From Glycomyces sp. NRRL B-16210 (lineage in GTDB: Bacteria; Actinomycetota; Actinomycetes; Mycobacteriales; Micromonosporaceae): 64,000 nucleotides of DNA. The translations under genes and the position numbers were made by a program. The DNA lies in contig NZ_JOGR01000001.1 of the NCBI RefSeq assembly GCF_000719515.1, positions 372,001 through 436,000 on the forward strand. The letters are read 5' to 3'. The notes below the pieces were generated by a model. The model was not told the origin of the DNA and made no database searches. It saw only the letters and a program-made list of their open reading frames with translations. Of the stretch, positions 9,027-19,451 are shown in pieces. Position 1 is the stretch's first letter, and the number at the start of each line of letters is the position of its first letter.

Positions 9027-10022
9027 CTAGGCGTCGCGTTCGAGCATGTACTCGCAGATGTCGACCAGGGCCTTCTGGGCCGGGCCCTTCGGCAGGGACT
9101 TGGCGAGGGCGCGGGCGCGCTCCTGGTACTGGTGCAGCGTGTCCTTGGCCCGGTCGAGGGCCGCCGAGGCCCGCAGGAGCGTCAGCGCCTCGTCGAGGTC
9201 CGATTCGGCGACGGGCCCGGAGACGAGTTCGCGCAGGCGCTCCCCGGCCGGGTCGTCGTCGGCGAGGGCGTAGATCACCGGGAGGGTCGGGACCCCTTCG
9301 AGGAGGTCGGTGCCCGGGGTCTTGCCGGAGGTGTCGGAGGCGATGTCGATGATGTCGTCGGCGATCTGGAAGGCCACGCCGATGACCTCGCCGAACTCTT
9401 CGGCGGTCGCGATGGTCCGCTCGTCGGCGCCGGAGAACCAGGCGCCGAACTTGGCGCAGGTGGCGATGAGCGAGCCGGTCTTCTCCGAGAGGATCTCCAG
9501 GTGCCATTCGACCGGGTCGACGTCCTCGGGGATCGGCATGGTCTCGTTGATCTGGCCGCGCACGAGGCGCGCGAACGTGGCGGCCTGGAGGCGCACCGCC
9601 TCGGTGCCGAGGTCGGCCATGATCTCGGCGGCGCGGCTGAAGACGTAGTCGCCGGTGAGGATGGCGATGGAGTTGTCCCAGCGGGCGTTGGCGCTGGGCG
9701 CCCCGCGGCGGACGAGCGCCTCGTCCATGACGTCGTCGTGGTAGAGCGTGGCGAGGTGGGTGAGTTCGAGCGCGACGGCGGCCTCGAGGATGTTCGGCCG
9801 GGTCGGGTCGCCCAGGTGCGCGCACGTGAGGGTGAGCATCGGCCGGAAGCGCTTCCCTCCGGCGCGGATGAGGTGGGACCCGGACTGGCGCAGCAGCGGC
9901 TGGTCGGTGTCGACGGCTTTGAGCAGTCGCTCTTCGACGAGGTCGAGGGAGGAGCGCATCTGGTCCGCGAAGGCCTCGTCGGTGAAGGTCAGCGCGGTCT
10001 GGGCTCGTCGGGTGGTCACCAC
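9027..10022 (-). CDS. Polyprenyl diphosphate synthase (long-chain, quinone side chain)
   Basis: A trans-prenyltransferase of 331 aa that extends allylic diphosphates with isopentenyl diphosphate. Both aspartate-rich motifs are present: the first DDVMD within LYHDDVMDEALVRRG and the second DDIID within QIADDIIDIASD. GGKRFRPML, the substrate-binding motif near the N-terminus, is also intact. Its place beside the complex I genes fits synthesis of the menaquinone tail; in other actinomycetes a homologous gene sits near nuo. The product chain length cannot be read from the sequence. GTG at 10022 appears to be a leaderless start, with GTG at 10019 as an alternative. Confidence 0.92.
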   Translation of the reverse strand: MVTTRRAQTALTFTDEAFADQMRSSLDLVEERLLKAVDTDQPLLRQSGSHLIRAGGKRFRPMLTLTCAHLGDPTRPNILEAAVALELTHLATLYHDDVMDEALVRRGAPSANARWDNSIAILTGDYVFSRAAEIMADLGTEAVRLQAATFARLVRGQINETMPIPEDVDPVEWHLEILSEKTGSLIATCAKFGAWFSGADERTIATAEEFGEVIGVAFQIADDIIDIASDTSGKTPGTDLLEGVPTLPVIYALADDDPAGERLRELVSGPVAESDLDEALTLLRASAALDRAKDTLHQYQERARALAKSLPKGPAQKALVDICEYMLERDA

Positions 10023-10028
10023 AGGCTC

Positions 10029-10034
10029 ACCTTA
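10029..10034 (-). promoter_or_regulatory. Leaderless -10 box of the prenyl synthase gene
   Basis: On the minus strand TAAGGT is followed by 6 nt and then the GTG start. This TANNNT spacing places transcription start at or next to the start codon. Confidence 0.5.
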
Positions 10035-10099
10035 TCGTGTTGCCGCGGCGGGGCGGACGGCACGGGAACTGGGAGTCGCCGGGGCCGCAGCGAGGATCG

Positions 10100-11275
10100 T
10101 CAATGCGCGGCCCTGCGCGAGACGGCGCCGCCGACGGCGATGAACAGGGCCGAGGCGAGCATCGCGGAGGCGGCGGCGATCCACCCCGGGCCCCATCCGA
10201 AGTGGTGCACGATGAGTCCGAAGCCGACCGGTCCGATCGCGCCGCCGACGAAGATCCCGGTCTGCGTCACCGAGGTCGCGAGCGCGGGCGTGTCGGGGTA
10301 GGCGCGGGTGACGGCGTGGTTCATCAGGCCGGGCCAGGCCCAGCCGAGCGCGTAGGCCGCGACGGTGCCGAGCGGCAGGAGCCACGGCAGTTCGAACAGG
10401 AACGTCGCGACGCCGGCCGCGCCGCCGACGAGCATGAAGGTGATGACGGTGAACGCGTTGCCGCTCTTGCGGTCGCCGACGGCGCCGAAGCCGGTGCGGG
10501 CGATGACCCCGGTGATGCCGCCGATGGTGAGGTTGAGGCCCGCGTACCGCTCGGAGGCGCCGACGTCGACCGCGAAGGTCGTCAGGAACGAGCCGATGGG
10601 GGTGGCGGCCATGGCGCCGAGGCAGGTGGCGACGGCGAACAGCAGCAGTTGCGGCTCGAAGGACTTCGGCGCGGCGTTCTTGACGCGCACGGCGGGCCGC
10701 CCGAGCCGCGAGAGCGGCAGCAGCGCGAGCGTCACCAGGGCCGCGCCGAACACGAACGCCCACCGCCAGCCGAGGGTGAGGGCGACGGCGGGGACGCTGA
10801 GGCCGCCGAGCATGATGCACAGCGGCACCGAGGCCTGCTTGGCGCCGAAGAGGAGTCCGCGGCCCCGCAGCGGCGCCCATTCGGTGAGGACGATGTTGGA
10901 GGCGAGCTGCCCGAGGCCGTTGGCGGGGGCGCACAGGACGAGCATCGCGGTGAGGACGGCCGGGTGGCGGGCGAAGAGCGCGATGCCGAGCATCCCTCCG
11001 GCCGAGAGCGCGATGGCGATGCGGGCGGTGATGAGCGCCCCGAACCGGTCGACGAGCTTCCCCGAGGGCACCGTGGTGAGCGCCGAGACGGTGAAGTACA
11101 GCCCGGAGATCAGGCCGATCGCGCCGACGCTCATGTGGAGCTCCCCGGCGATCTGCACCGCGAGCCCGCCGAAGAGGAACAGCGGCAGGACCGCCGCGAC
11201 CTGGACGCTCATCGCGGTGACGACGGTGGTGGAGGTCCTGGGCGGGGCGGTGGGGCTCAAGGTGGCGGCGGGCAC
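10100..11275 (-). CDS. MFS transporter
   Basis: A major facilitator superfamily protein of 391 aa with about 12 hydrophobic helices. The loop 2-3 signature is readable as SGKLVDRFGALITAR, and TPIGSFLTTFAVDVG opens the second half. The substrate is unknown; the closest general class by layout is the drug/cyanate-type exporters. I chose the GTG at 11275 because TACGGT lies 7 nt before it, the leaderless pattern seen repeatedly here. An in-frame ATG at 11323 would add 16 residues but has no ribosome site. Confidence 0.88.
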   Translation of the reverse strand: MPAATLSPTAPPRTSTTVVTAMSVQVAAVLPLFLFGGLAVQIAGELHMSVGAIGLISGLYFTVSALTTVPSGKLVDRFGALITARIAIALSAGGMLGIALFARHPAVLTAMLVLCAPANGLGQLASNIVLTEWAPLRGRGLLFGAKQASVPLCIMLGGLSVPAVALTLGWRWAFVFGAALVTLALLPLSRLGRPAVRVKNAAPKSFEPQLLLFAVATCLGAMAATPIGSFLTTFAVDVGASERYAGLNLTIGGITGVIARTGFGAVGDRKSGNAFTVITFMLVGGAAGVATFLFELPWLLPLGTVAAYALGWAWPGLMNHAVTRAYPDTPALATSVTQTGIFVGGAIGPVGFGLIVHHFGWGPGWIAAASAMLASALFIAVGGAVSRRAAH

Positions 11276-11282
11276 GCTGGCA

Positions 11283-11288
11283 ACCGTA
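11283..11288 (-). promoter_or_regulatory. Leaderless -10 box of the MFS gene
   Basis: Minus-strand TACGGT is followed by 7 nt and the GTG start at 11275, the spacing expected for a leaderless actinobacterial transcript. Confidence 0.5.
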
Positions 11289-11748
11289 CTCCAGACCGCG
11301 GGCCCGTCCTGAAATCCGCTCATGTCGGCGGAGTGCTCGCTTCGCGTCCCTGATCCGGGTGACAGCCCTTGACCCGGACACGCAGCGTGTGCGAACGTTG
11401 GCCTCGGCGTCACCGGCCGGGCTCGCCGGTGGACCGCCGCCGCATCGCCTTCCCCCGCAAGGGGAGACGAAACGCGGCGGCCCTGGTGGGAGGGAGCCGC
11501 CGCGTTTCGGTTATTCGAATGTTCCGCGGTGGCGACGAGGAAGTTTGGTGGGGACTCGACGCCGCCGCCGCGGGTTGTCCGCGACCGGCCGGAGCCGAAC
11601 CGCGAACGGTGCTGACACATCGATAGTGCCCTGTATGCGACGGTGACGCAACCCGCTGTTGTTTATATAGTTAGATCACGGCCGACCAGGGCGGTGCCGG
11701 ACCCGGCGCCGTGCCCTCAGGTCAACGGTGTGCAATTGGAGCGGCGGC
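11289..11748. other. Divergent gap with hairpins and an AT-rich promoter zone
   Basis: About 460 nt between the divergent MFS and IclR genes. It holds a small CCCC-GCAA-GGGG hairpin near 11453-11464, then a 14-bp perfect stem (11468-11481 with 11496-11509) with a 14-nt loop. An unusually AT-rich stretch around 11655-11675 probably contains the iclR promoter. I found no convincing gene; the open frames here have no ribosome site or recognisable product. Confidence 0.5.
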
Positions 11749-12663
11749 ATGGTGGAGCAGCGGCGACCAGGCGGAGAATCGCGTGGAGGCGACCCTGAGG
11801 AGACCGGTGTGCGGCGTCGCACCGAGGGACCGAGGCTCGGAAGGTCCCGGCCCGACAGGCGCGACCACAAGGCCGCCAAGGTGATCGGAGCGCTCCCGGC
11901 CGACCGGGTCGAGCCGACCAAGATGATCCAGAGCGTCCAGAGGGCGCTGCGCATCATGGAGCTGGTGGGCCGCCACGCCGACGGCGTCTCGGCTCCGCGC
12001 ATCGCCTTCGAGTGCGGCCTCAACCGCGCCACCGCCTACAACCTGCTGCGCACGCTCGTCTACGAGCGGTACCTGCGCCGCGACGAGGCGGGGCGCTACT
12101 CCCTCGGTCTCGAGGTCTCCGACCGCTACTCCGAGCTGACGCGCGCGATGGCGGGCCCGAGCACCTGCGGCGAGTACATGCGCCGCATGTCCAGCGAGAC
12201 GGGCTACTCGACGTTCGTGGCCCGCTTCGTGGAGGGCCGCCCGGCCGTCACCGACGTCATCGAGGGCAACCGCAGCCCGCACGTGGAGGACCTCATCGTC
12301 GGCTTCGACGACGGCGCCCACGCCACCGCGCTCGGCAAGGCCCTCCTGGCCACGCTCCAGCCGATGGACCGCGCCCGGTTCCTGCGCTCGGCGGGGATGC
12401 GCAAGTTCACCGGGCACACCCTCACCGAGCCCGACGAGTTCGAGTACGACCTGGCCGTCTACGGCGAGTCCGGGGTGTACGCCGAGATGGGCCAGTTCAA
12501 GGACGGCGTCGGCTGCGCGGGCGTGGTCGTGCGCGAGGGCGCCGCCCCCGACGAGCGGATCGTCTTCGCCGTCGCGATGCCCCTGGAGGACATCCGCACC
12601 TCCTGGCCGATCCTCACCGAGCGCCTGCGCTCGGCCGCCGACGAACTCCAGCCGCTCCTGTAG
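11749..12663 (+). CDS. IclR family transcriptional regulator
   Basis: DNA-binding regulator of 304 aa from the ATG at 11749, which has GGAG 7 nt upstream; a GTG at 11728 would add 7 residues. After a basic N-terminal extension of about 55 residues comes the IclR winged helix (IQSVQRALRIMELVGRHADG ... CGLNRATAYNLLRTLVYERY). The effector domain follows, with ATALGKALLATL and a late GCAGVVVR segment. IclR proteins bind small carboxylates or aromatics and usually control neighbouring catabolic genes. The adjacent korBA operon is convergent and the MFS gene divergent, so the MFS gene is the more likely local target. That assignment is inference. Confidence 0.88.
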   Translation: MVEQRRPGGESRGGDPEETGVRRRTEGPRLGRSRPDRRDHKAAKVIGALPADRVEPTKMIQSVQRALRIMELVGRHADGVSAPRIAFECGLNRATAYNLLRTLVYERYLRRDEAGRYSLGLEVSDRYSELTRAMAGPSTCGEYMRRMSSETGYSTFVARFVEGRPAVTDVIEGNRSPHVEDLIVGFDDGAHATALGKALLATLQPMDRARFLRSAGMRKFTGHTLTEPDEFEYDLAVYGESGVYAEMGQFKDGVGCAGVVVREGAAPDERIVFAVAMPLEDIRTSWPILTERLRSAADELQPLL

Positions 12664-12690
12664 CGGGTGTTCGAGGACCCCATAGCGAAA

Positions 12691-12714
12691 CGGCCGGCCC
12701 CGCAGGGCCGGCCG
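12691..12714. terminator. Bidirectional terminator between iclR and korB
   Basis: A 10-bp GC-rich stem (12691-12700 with 12705-12714) with a CGCA loop sits between the convergent stop codons, suited to ending both transcripts. Confidence 0.75.
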
Positions 12715-12729
12715 CCGCACACGCGTCGC

Positions 12730-13765
12730 TTAGAGCACGGTCCAGGTGTCGCCCGAGGCCAGGAGCCGGTCGAGGGCCTCCTTGCGGTCGACGCCCGTGG
12801 CGGCCTCGTCGACCTGGGTGCGCACCCCGTGGTCGTAGGTGGGCCGCTTGACGTTGCGGAACACGCCGATCGGGGTGTGGTCGAGCGCGACCCCCGACAG
12901 GCGCGAGAGCGCGAAACCGTAGGCCGGGTCGTCCACGTCGGTCTTGTGGACCACCACGTCCGCCGCGTCGACCTCGCTCGCGTCCTTGACCTGGAGCCCG
13001 TAACCGGACTGCACGACGACCTTGTCGCCGAACGCGATCGGCTCGCCGTCCTGGAGGCGGATGAGCGACTCGTCGCGGGTCTCGGGGTTCTTCAGGACCT
13101 CGAACGCGCCGTCGTTGAAGATCGGGCAGTTCTGGTAGATCTCCACGAACGCGCTGCCCTCGTGCTCGGCCGCGGCCCGCAGCACCGACTGGAGGTGCGC
13201 GCGGTCGGAGTCGAGCGTGCGGGCCACGAAGGTCGCCTCCGAGCCCAGCGCGAGCGACAGCGGGTTGAACGGGGCGTCGATCGAGCCCATCGGGCTCGAC
13301 TTGGTGAGCGTGCCCGAGCCCGAGGTCGGCGAGTACTGGCCCTTGGTGAGCCCGTAGATCCGGTTGTTGAACAGCAGGATCTTCAGGTTCACGTTGCGGC
13401 GCAGCGCGTGGATGAGGTGGTTGCCGCCGATCGACAGGGCGTCGCCGTCACCGGTGACGACCCACACCGACAGGTCCGGGCGCGAGACGGCCAGGCCCGT
13501 GGCGATGGCCGGGGCGCGGCCGTGGATCGAGTGGATGCCGTACGTGTTCAGGTAGTACGGGAACCGCGAGGAGCAGCCGATGCCGGAGATGAACGCGATC
13601 TTCTCGCGCTCCAGGCCCAGCTCGGGCAGGAACGACTGGACCGCGGCGAGGATGGCGTAGTCCCCGCAGCCGGGGCACCAGCGCACCTCCTGGCTCGACT
13701 TGAAGTCCTTGGCCTTCAGTTTCTTCGGGGCGTCGAGCGCGACCGAGCCGGCCGCTTTCACCGTG

Positions 13766-13773
<8 letters not shown>
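12730..13773 (-). CDS. korB: 2-oxoglutarate:ferredoxin oxidoreductase beta subunit
   Basis: Thiamine diphosphate-binding subunit, 347 aa, that with KorA oxidises 2-oxoglutarate to succinyl-CoA while reducing ferredoxin. The CPGCGDYAIL motif and GDGDALSIGGNHLIHALRR (Mg/ThDP site) are both present, as is the IGCSSRFPYYLNTYG region. The length matches two-subunit KorB proteins. The ATG lies 8 nt inside the end of korA, so the pair is translationally coupled. Actinobacteria often use this enzyme beside or instead of 2-oxoglutarate dehydrogenase; the nearby complex I genes are a plausible sink for the low-potential electrons, which is inference. Confidence 0.93.
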
Positions 13774-15622
<1,849 letters not shown>

Positions 15623-15952
15623 CTAGTTCTCCTCATGCGGATTCGGGGGCACGCAGGCACTGCGGCGTTGCGGGCTGGGGGAGCGGGGGGCTCCGCCAGG
15701 GTCTACCTTTCTGATGCTACGCGGGCGCCTCCCCGCGATGCCAACCCCGCGACGCGGGCGCGATGTAGGCGACACCACAAGGTGCGTTTCCGCTCACCTG
15801 GTGGGACGCTCCCGGGCCGGAAGTGACTCAGACCTCTGGTTTCGGCCGCGCCGGCGCCGAATCCGAGCGTTCGAAACGTCTCGGATCGTGGAATGGGCCC
15901 GCGCGGGCCCGACACGCCGGAGTCGGGGATCCGACCCTTCGGGCCCTCGCGC
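15623..15952. other. Gap upstream of korA with two hairpins
   Basis: 330 nt without a gene. The korA end should hold its promoter; TAGCAT on the minus strand (15714-15719) is only a weak candidate. Nearer the sigma-partner gene are a hairpin with a 7-bp plus 4-bp stem (15861-15886, one bulged T) and a perfect 16-nt palindrome (15895-15910). Both lie just past that gene's stop and probably terminate its transcript. Confidence 0.5.
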
Positions 15953-16843
15953 TCAGGACCCGCTGGAGGAGCTCGCCGCGGCGCCGTCGGTGGCCGTCGG
16001 CGTCTCCGACGGGGTCGGGCTCGCGCTGGTCTCGGTCGGGCTCGGCTCGTCGGCCTCGGGCTCGTCGACGTGGACGAACTCCTCGCCGTCCCACTCGTAG
16101 CGGTCGGCCCACGGCGCCGCGGCGCCGTCGGTCCCTTCGAGCGCCACCCCGCCGTCCTCGACCAGGTCGATCGCGACGAGGTCGTCGGCGCCCGCGGGCT
16201 GCCACACCCACCCGAAGGAGGCGAGCACCGGACCGGTGTCGCCGTGCTGCATCGAGAAGGCGGCCACGCCGGTGCGCCCGGCGCAGGTGAGCGCCAGGAC
16301 CGTGTCGTTGGTGCCGTCGCCGTCCGCGTCGCCCTCGGCGACCGCGCTGATGCTCCAACCGGAGTCGGCGGTGATCTCCCAGGCGGTGAAGTCCGCCTCC
16401 TGCGGACCGGTCGCGCACGAGGCGGCCCAGTCCCCTTCGAGCGGGCCGTTGACCCACAGCGCCTCGATGTGGTCGGCCGGGGCCGCGGGCGTGGTCGTGA
16501 CCGTCTCGCCCGGTTCGCCTTCGGGCGTGGTCGTCTCGCCCGGCCACGAGGACGGCTCGTCGTCCGAAGCGGACGAGCCGACGTTCGCCGAACCGGGACC
16601 GGCCGGGTTGATCCCCCCGGTGAGCGGCCCGAGCGTCTGGGCGACGGCGAAGCCGCCGGCGGTGACGGCCGTGCACGCGCCGAGGACGGCCGCGAGCGAG
16701 ACGAGCCGGCGGCGGCGCAGCGCGGCGGGGCCGCGCATGAGCATCTCGTGCACCGGCGGCGGCGGGAACTGCGCGGCGGCGGCCGCCTTCATCTCCGCGA
16801 AGGCGGCGGCGACCGCCTCGTCGTCGAGCGGTTCGTCGGTCAT
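15953..16843 (-). CDS. Single-pass membrane protein paired with the sigma factor (putative anti-sigma)
   Basis: A 296-residue protein. A cytoplasmic N-terminus of about 43 residues is followed by one membrane helix (about residues 47-68) and an extracellular part with a Ser/Thr/Pro-rich stretch. After that comes a domain with the acidic loop DADGDGTND and two cysteines (SCATG and LTCAG), resembling FG-GAP-like calcium loops of actinobacterial surface proteins. A low-complexity Thr/Ser/Pro tail ends it. Its ATG overlaps the sigma-factor stop (ATGA), and GGAGG precedes it. By position it should be the anti-sigma factor, but no zinc-finger HxxxCxxC motif is visible, so that role is inferred. Confidence 0.7.
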   Translation of the reverse strand: MTDEPLDDEAVAAAFAEMKAAAAAQFPPPPVHEMLMRGPAALRRRRLVSLAAVLGACTAVTAGGFAVAQTLGPLTGGINPAGPGSANVGSSASDDEPSSWPGETTTPEGEPGETVTTTPAAPADHIEALWVNGPLEGDWAASCATGPQEADFTAWEITADSGWSISAVAEGDADGDGTNDTVLALTCAGRTGVAAFSMQHGDTGPVLASFGWVWQPAGADDLVAIDLVEDGGVALEGTDGAAAPWADRYEWDGEEFVHVDEPEADEPSPTETSASPTPSETPTATDGAAASSSSGS

Positions 16844-17454
16844 GAGCGGTCCTCCCTCACGGAAGATCGGCGGTTCGCGGGCCTGGGCACTTTCGCGGCG
16901 CCGGGTAGGGCGCGCCTGATGCGGATCGGCATCGTGTCGGGGTCGGTCTCGCCCCTCGGGGACGGTACGAGTTCGGGGGCCTCCTCGCGCAGCAGCGCGG
17001 CCAGCTCCTTGCGGCCGCGGTGCAGCCACGACTTGACGGTGCCCTCGCGCGCCCCGGTGTGCTCGGCGATCGCGCTGATCGTCATGTCCGCCATGTAGTG
17101 CATGACGAGCGCCCGGCGCCGCTTGGCCGGGATCGACTTGAGCGCCGCCACGAGCGCCACGTGGTCGGGGCCGGCGGCGGGCGCCGGCTCGGGCGCCGAG
17201 GACTTCTGGAGGAACTTGCGCGCCACCTGGTTGCGGCGGTGGCGGCTGGTGGCGAGGTTCCACGCCACGCGGCGGACCCACGCGACCGGCTCCTCGTAGC
17301 CGCCGACCTTGTCCCAGCGCTGCCACGCCCGCAGGAAGGCCTCCTGGACCAGGTCCTGGGCTTCGGTGGCGTCGCCGAGATAGGCGCAGACCTGGGCAGC
17401 GAGCTCCGAGAAGTGATTCTCGTAGAGGGCGGTGAACTCCGCCTCCGTTCGCAC
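16840..17454 (-). CDS. ECF sigma factor, SigE family
   Basis: A 204-residue extracytoplasmic-function sigma factor. Region 2 is visible as FTALYENHFSELAAQVCAYL ... EAQDLVQEAFLRAWQRWDKV. Region 4 is LKSIPAKRRRALVMHYMADM ... ISAIAEHTGAREGTVKSWLH. A basic, low-complexity tail of about 45 residues follows. The GTG at 17454 is chosen because AGGAG lies 5 nt upstream and region 2 begins immediately; longer frames run into non-coding sequence. It is coupled to the following membrane protein. It directs RNA polymerase to an unknown stress or envelope regulon and may be autoregulated, as is common for ECF sigma factors. Confidence 0.88.
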   Translation of the reverse strand: MRTEAEFTALYENHFSELAAQVCAYLGDATEAQDLVQEAFLRAWQRWDKVGGYEEPVAWVRRVAWNLATSRHRRNQVARKFLQKSSAPEPAPAAGPDHVALVAALKSIPAKRRRALVMHYMADMTISAIAEHTGAREGTVKSWLHRGRKELAALLREEAPELVPSPRGETDPDTMPIRIRRALPGAAKVPRPANRRSSVREDRS

Positions 17455-17946
17455 ATCCGCTCCTGCGCAGTTAGGGGGGACAAGGGCACGCTTCGGGCCC
17501 TGTCGCTCGGGTCCGGCGGCAACCATTGTCGCTTTCGCACGGGTGCGGACGCGAGGCGGGGTCGCCATGCGGGCCGCCGTGACGCCGAGTGCGGACACCG
17601 GACCGTCACCTTCCGTCGCGGTCCGGTCGCGCACGGACTCGGCGAGACCGGGGCCGGCGGGCCGGCCTCCGAAGCCCCGGGCGAGCCCCGGAAGGGTCGC
17701 CTCGGCGCCGGGCCGCGGGCCGGCCCGGTGCAGCGTCGGGGCGCTGGCGGTCATCTGCTCGATCCCAATCCTCGATGCGGGAGCGCGGCGGAGGCGGCGA
17801 GTGCGCACCGCCTCCGGCGTGAATCCTCTTCGTACAGCAACACGCTCCCGGCGGGCCCCCGGTTGCGTCCCCGGCCTCGCCGATCCACTTCGGTTCCGCG
17901 CGGCGAAACCCGCGCCGCACGGCTTCCGCCGGCACCCCGGCGGCAC
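17455..17946. other. Divergent gap between sigma factor and nuoA2
   Basis: Nearly 500 nt of high-GC sequence with no supported gene. It must contain the sigma-operon promoter, but I cannot fix a specific box. Overlapping open frames on both strands have no ribosome site and no recognisable product. Confidence 0.4.
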
Positions 17947-17952
17947 TAGGCT
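17947..17952 (+). promoter_or_regulatory. Leaderless -10 box of nuoA2
   Basis: TAGGCT is followed by 7 nt and the nuoA2 ATG, the recurrent leaderless layout in this window. The same hexamer precedes purK and the kinase gene. Confidence 0.55.
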
Positions 17953-17959
17953 GACGGGC

Positions 17960-18346
17960 ATGGACTCCTCACGGCTGAGCGACTACGCGGTCTTCGGGGT
18001 GCTGCTGCTGGCCGGATTCGCGTTCGTCGCCGCGGCCATGGCCGCCAACCGGGTCCTGCGCCCCTCGGCGCCCTCGGCCGCGAAGGGCGAGAACTACGAG
18101 TGCGGCGTCGACCCCGATCCCGGCGCCGGCCACGTGGGCCGGGACTGGGCCCAGGTCCAGATCCGCTACTACGTCTACGCGTTCCTGTTCGTGCTCTTCG
18201 CCGTCGAGGCGGTGTTCCTGTTCCCGTGGGCCACGGTCTTCCGCGAGTTCGGCGCCCCCGCCGCCGCGGAGATGGGCCTGTTCGTCGGCGTCCTCGCCCT
18301 CGGCCTCGCCTACGCCTGGAGGAAAGGAGTCCTGCGATGGCGGTGA
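17960..18346 (+). CDS. nuoA2: NADH-quinone oxidoreductase subunit A, second copy
   Basis: A 128-residue, three-helix NuoA. The conserved loop KGENYECGVDPD with its cysteine and the second-helix motif QIRYYVYAFLFVLFAVEAVF are intact. NuoA sits at the base of the peripheral arm near the quinone site. It heads a short cluster nuoA2-B2-C2-H2 separate from the nuo operon at the window start. The ATG is 7 nt after a TAGGCT box, so the message is probably leaderless. It overlaps nuoB2 by 10 nt. Confidence 0.92.
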   Translation: MDSSRLSDYAVFGVLLLAGFAFVAAAMAANRVLRPSAPSAAKGENYECGVDPDPGAGHVGRDWAQVQIRYYVYAFLFVLFAVEAVFLFPWATVFREFGAPAAAEMGLFVGVLALGLAYAWRKGVLRWR

Positions 18347-18894
18347 AACTGCCCTTCCCGGCCAAACCGGGAGACACGAGCCTACAGAGCACAACTACAG
18401 CTCGCACGCTCGCAGTGGCGGGAGACCCGATCCGCTTCGTCCTCAATTGGGGCCGGCGCTATTCCCTCTGGGTCTTCAACTTCGGTCTCGCGTGCTGCGC
18501 CATCGAATTCATCGCCGCCTCGATGAGTCGCCACGACTTCATGCGCCTGGGCGTCATCCCCTTCGCGCACTCGCCGCGCCAGGCCGACCTCATGGTCGTC
18601 TCCGGCACCGTCACCGACAAGATGGCCCCGGCGATCAAGCGGCTCTACGACCAGATGCCCGAACCGAAGTACGTCATCTCCTTCGGCGCCTGCTCCAACT
18701 CCGGCGGCCCCTACTGGGACTCCTACTGCGTCACCAAGGGCGTCGACCAGATCATCCCCGTCGACGTCTACGTCCCCGGCTGCCCGCCGCGACCCGAGGC
18801 CCTGCTCTACGGCATCGGCCAGCTCCAGAAGCAGATCGGCGCCGAACCGCTGCGCAGGCCGAGCCTGCGCCCGCTGCTGCGGAGGCCCTCGTGA
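18337..18894 (+). CDS. nuoB2: NADH-quinone oxidoreductase subunit B, second copy
   Basis: A 185-residue NuoB that holds cluster N2, the last electron carrier before quinone. All four ligands are present: the tandem cysteines in FGLACCAIEF, then ISFGACSNSGGPYW and YVPGCPPRPEALL. Residues about 70-85 give MRLGVIPFAHSPRQADLMVV, the usual quinone-cavity loop in a slightly divergent form. The ATG at 18337 has GGAG upstream, and the stop overlaps the nuoC2 GTG. Confidence 0.93.
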   Translation: MAVKLPFPAKPGDTSLQSTTTARTLAVAGDPIRFVLNWGRRYSLWVFNFGLACCAIEFIAASMSRHDFMRLGVIPFAHSPRQADLMVVSGTVTDKMAPAIKRLYDQMPEPKYVISFGACSNSGGPYWDSYCVTKGVDQIIPVDVYVPGCPPRPEALLYGIGQLQKQIGAEPLRRPSLRPLLRRPS

Positions 18895-19451
18895 ACGACG
18901 CCTGGAACGAGCGGGTCCGCGCCGCGCTCGGGCTCGACGCGACCGAGGCCGACGGCCCCCGCGCGGTCGCCGACGTCGACCCCAAGCGCTGGCACGAGGC
19001 CGTGCGCCTGTGCCGCGACGATCTCGGCTGCGACTTCTTCGACTGGCTGTCGGCAGTGGACGAAGGCGACGGCTTCCGGGTCGTCGCCCACTTGTGGTCG
19101 GTCGCCGAGCGCCGCGGCGTGCTCCTGCGCGCCCGCCTCGCCGAAGGCGCCGTCGACACCGTCACCGACCTGTACCCGGGCGCCGACTGGCACGAACGCG
19201 AGACCCACGAGATGTTCGGCGTCGACTTCCCCGGCCACCCCGGACTCACCCCGCTGCTGCTCACCGACGAATTCGAGGGCCACCCGCTCCGCAAGGACTT
19301 CATCCTCGCCTCCCGCGTCGTCAAGCCCTGGCCCGGCGCCAAGGAGCCCGGCGGCGGCCGCGTATCCAAACGCGCCCCCAAGCGCCCGCCCGGCGTCCCC
19401 GAGGACTGGCTCGAACCCGAGACCGAGAGCACGGACCCCGATGGCGCTTGA
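18891..19451 (+). CDS. nuoC2: NADH-quinone oxidoreductase subunit C, second copy
   Basis: The 30-kDa-type subunit, 186 aa. The family signature is present: DWHERETHEMFGVDFPGHP followed by LLLTDEFEGHPLRKDF. The start is a GTG overlapping the nuoB2 stop (GTGA). The acidic/proline tail (PPGVPEDWLEPETESTD) overlaps the start of nuoH2 by 11 nt. NuoC normally pairs with NuoD, yet no nuoD follows here. Confidence 0.9.
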   Translation: MNDAWNERVRAALGLDATEADGPRAVADVDPKRWHEAVRLCRDDLGCDFFDWLSAVDEGDGFRVVAHLWSVAERRGVLLRARLAEGAVDTVTDLYPGADWHERETHEMFGVDFPGHPGLTPLLLTDEFEGHPLRKDFILASRVVKPWPGAKEPGGGRVSKRAPKRPPGVPEDWLEPETESTDPDGA

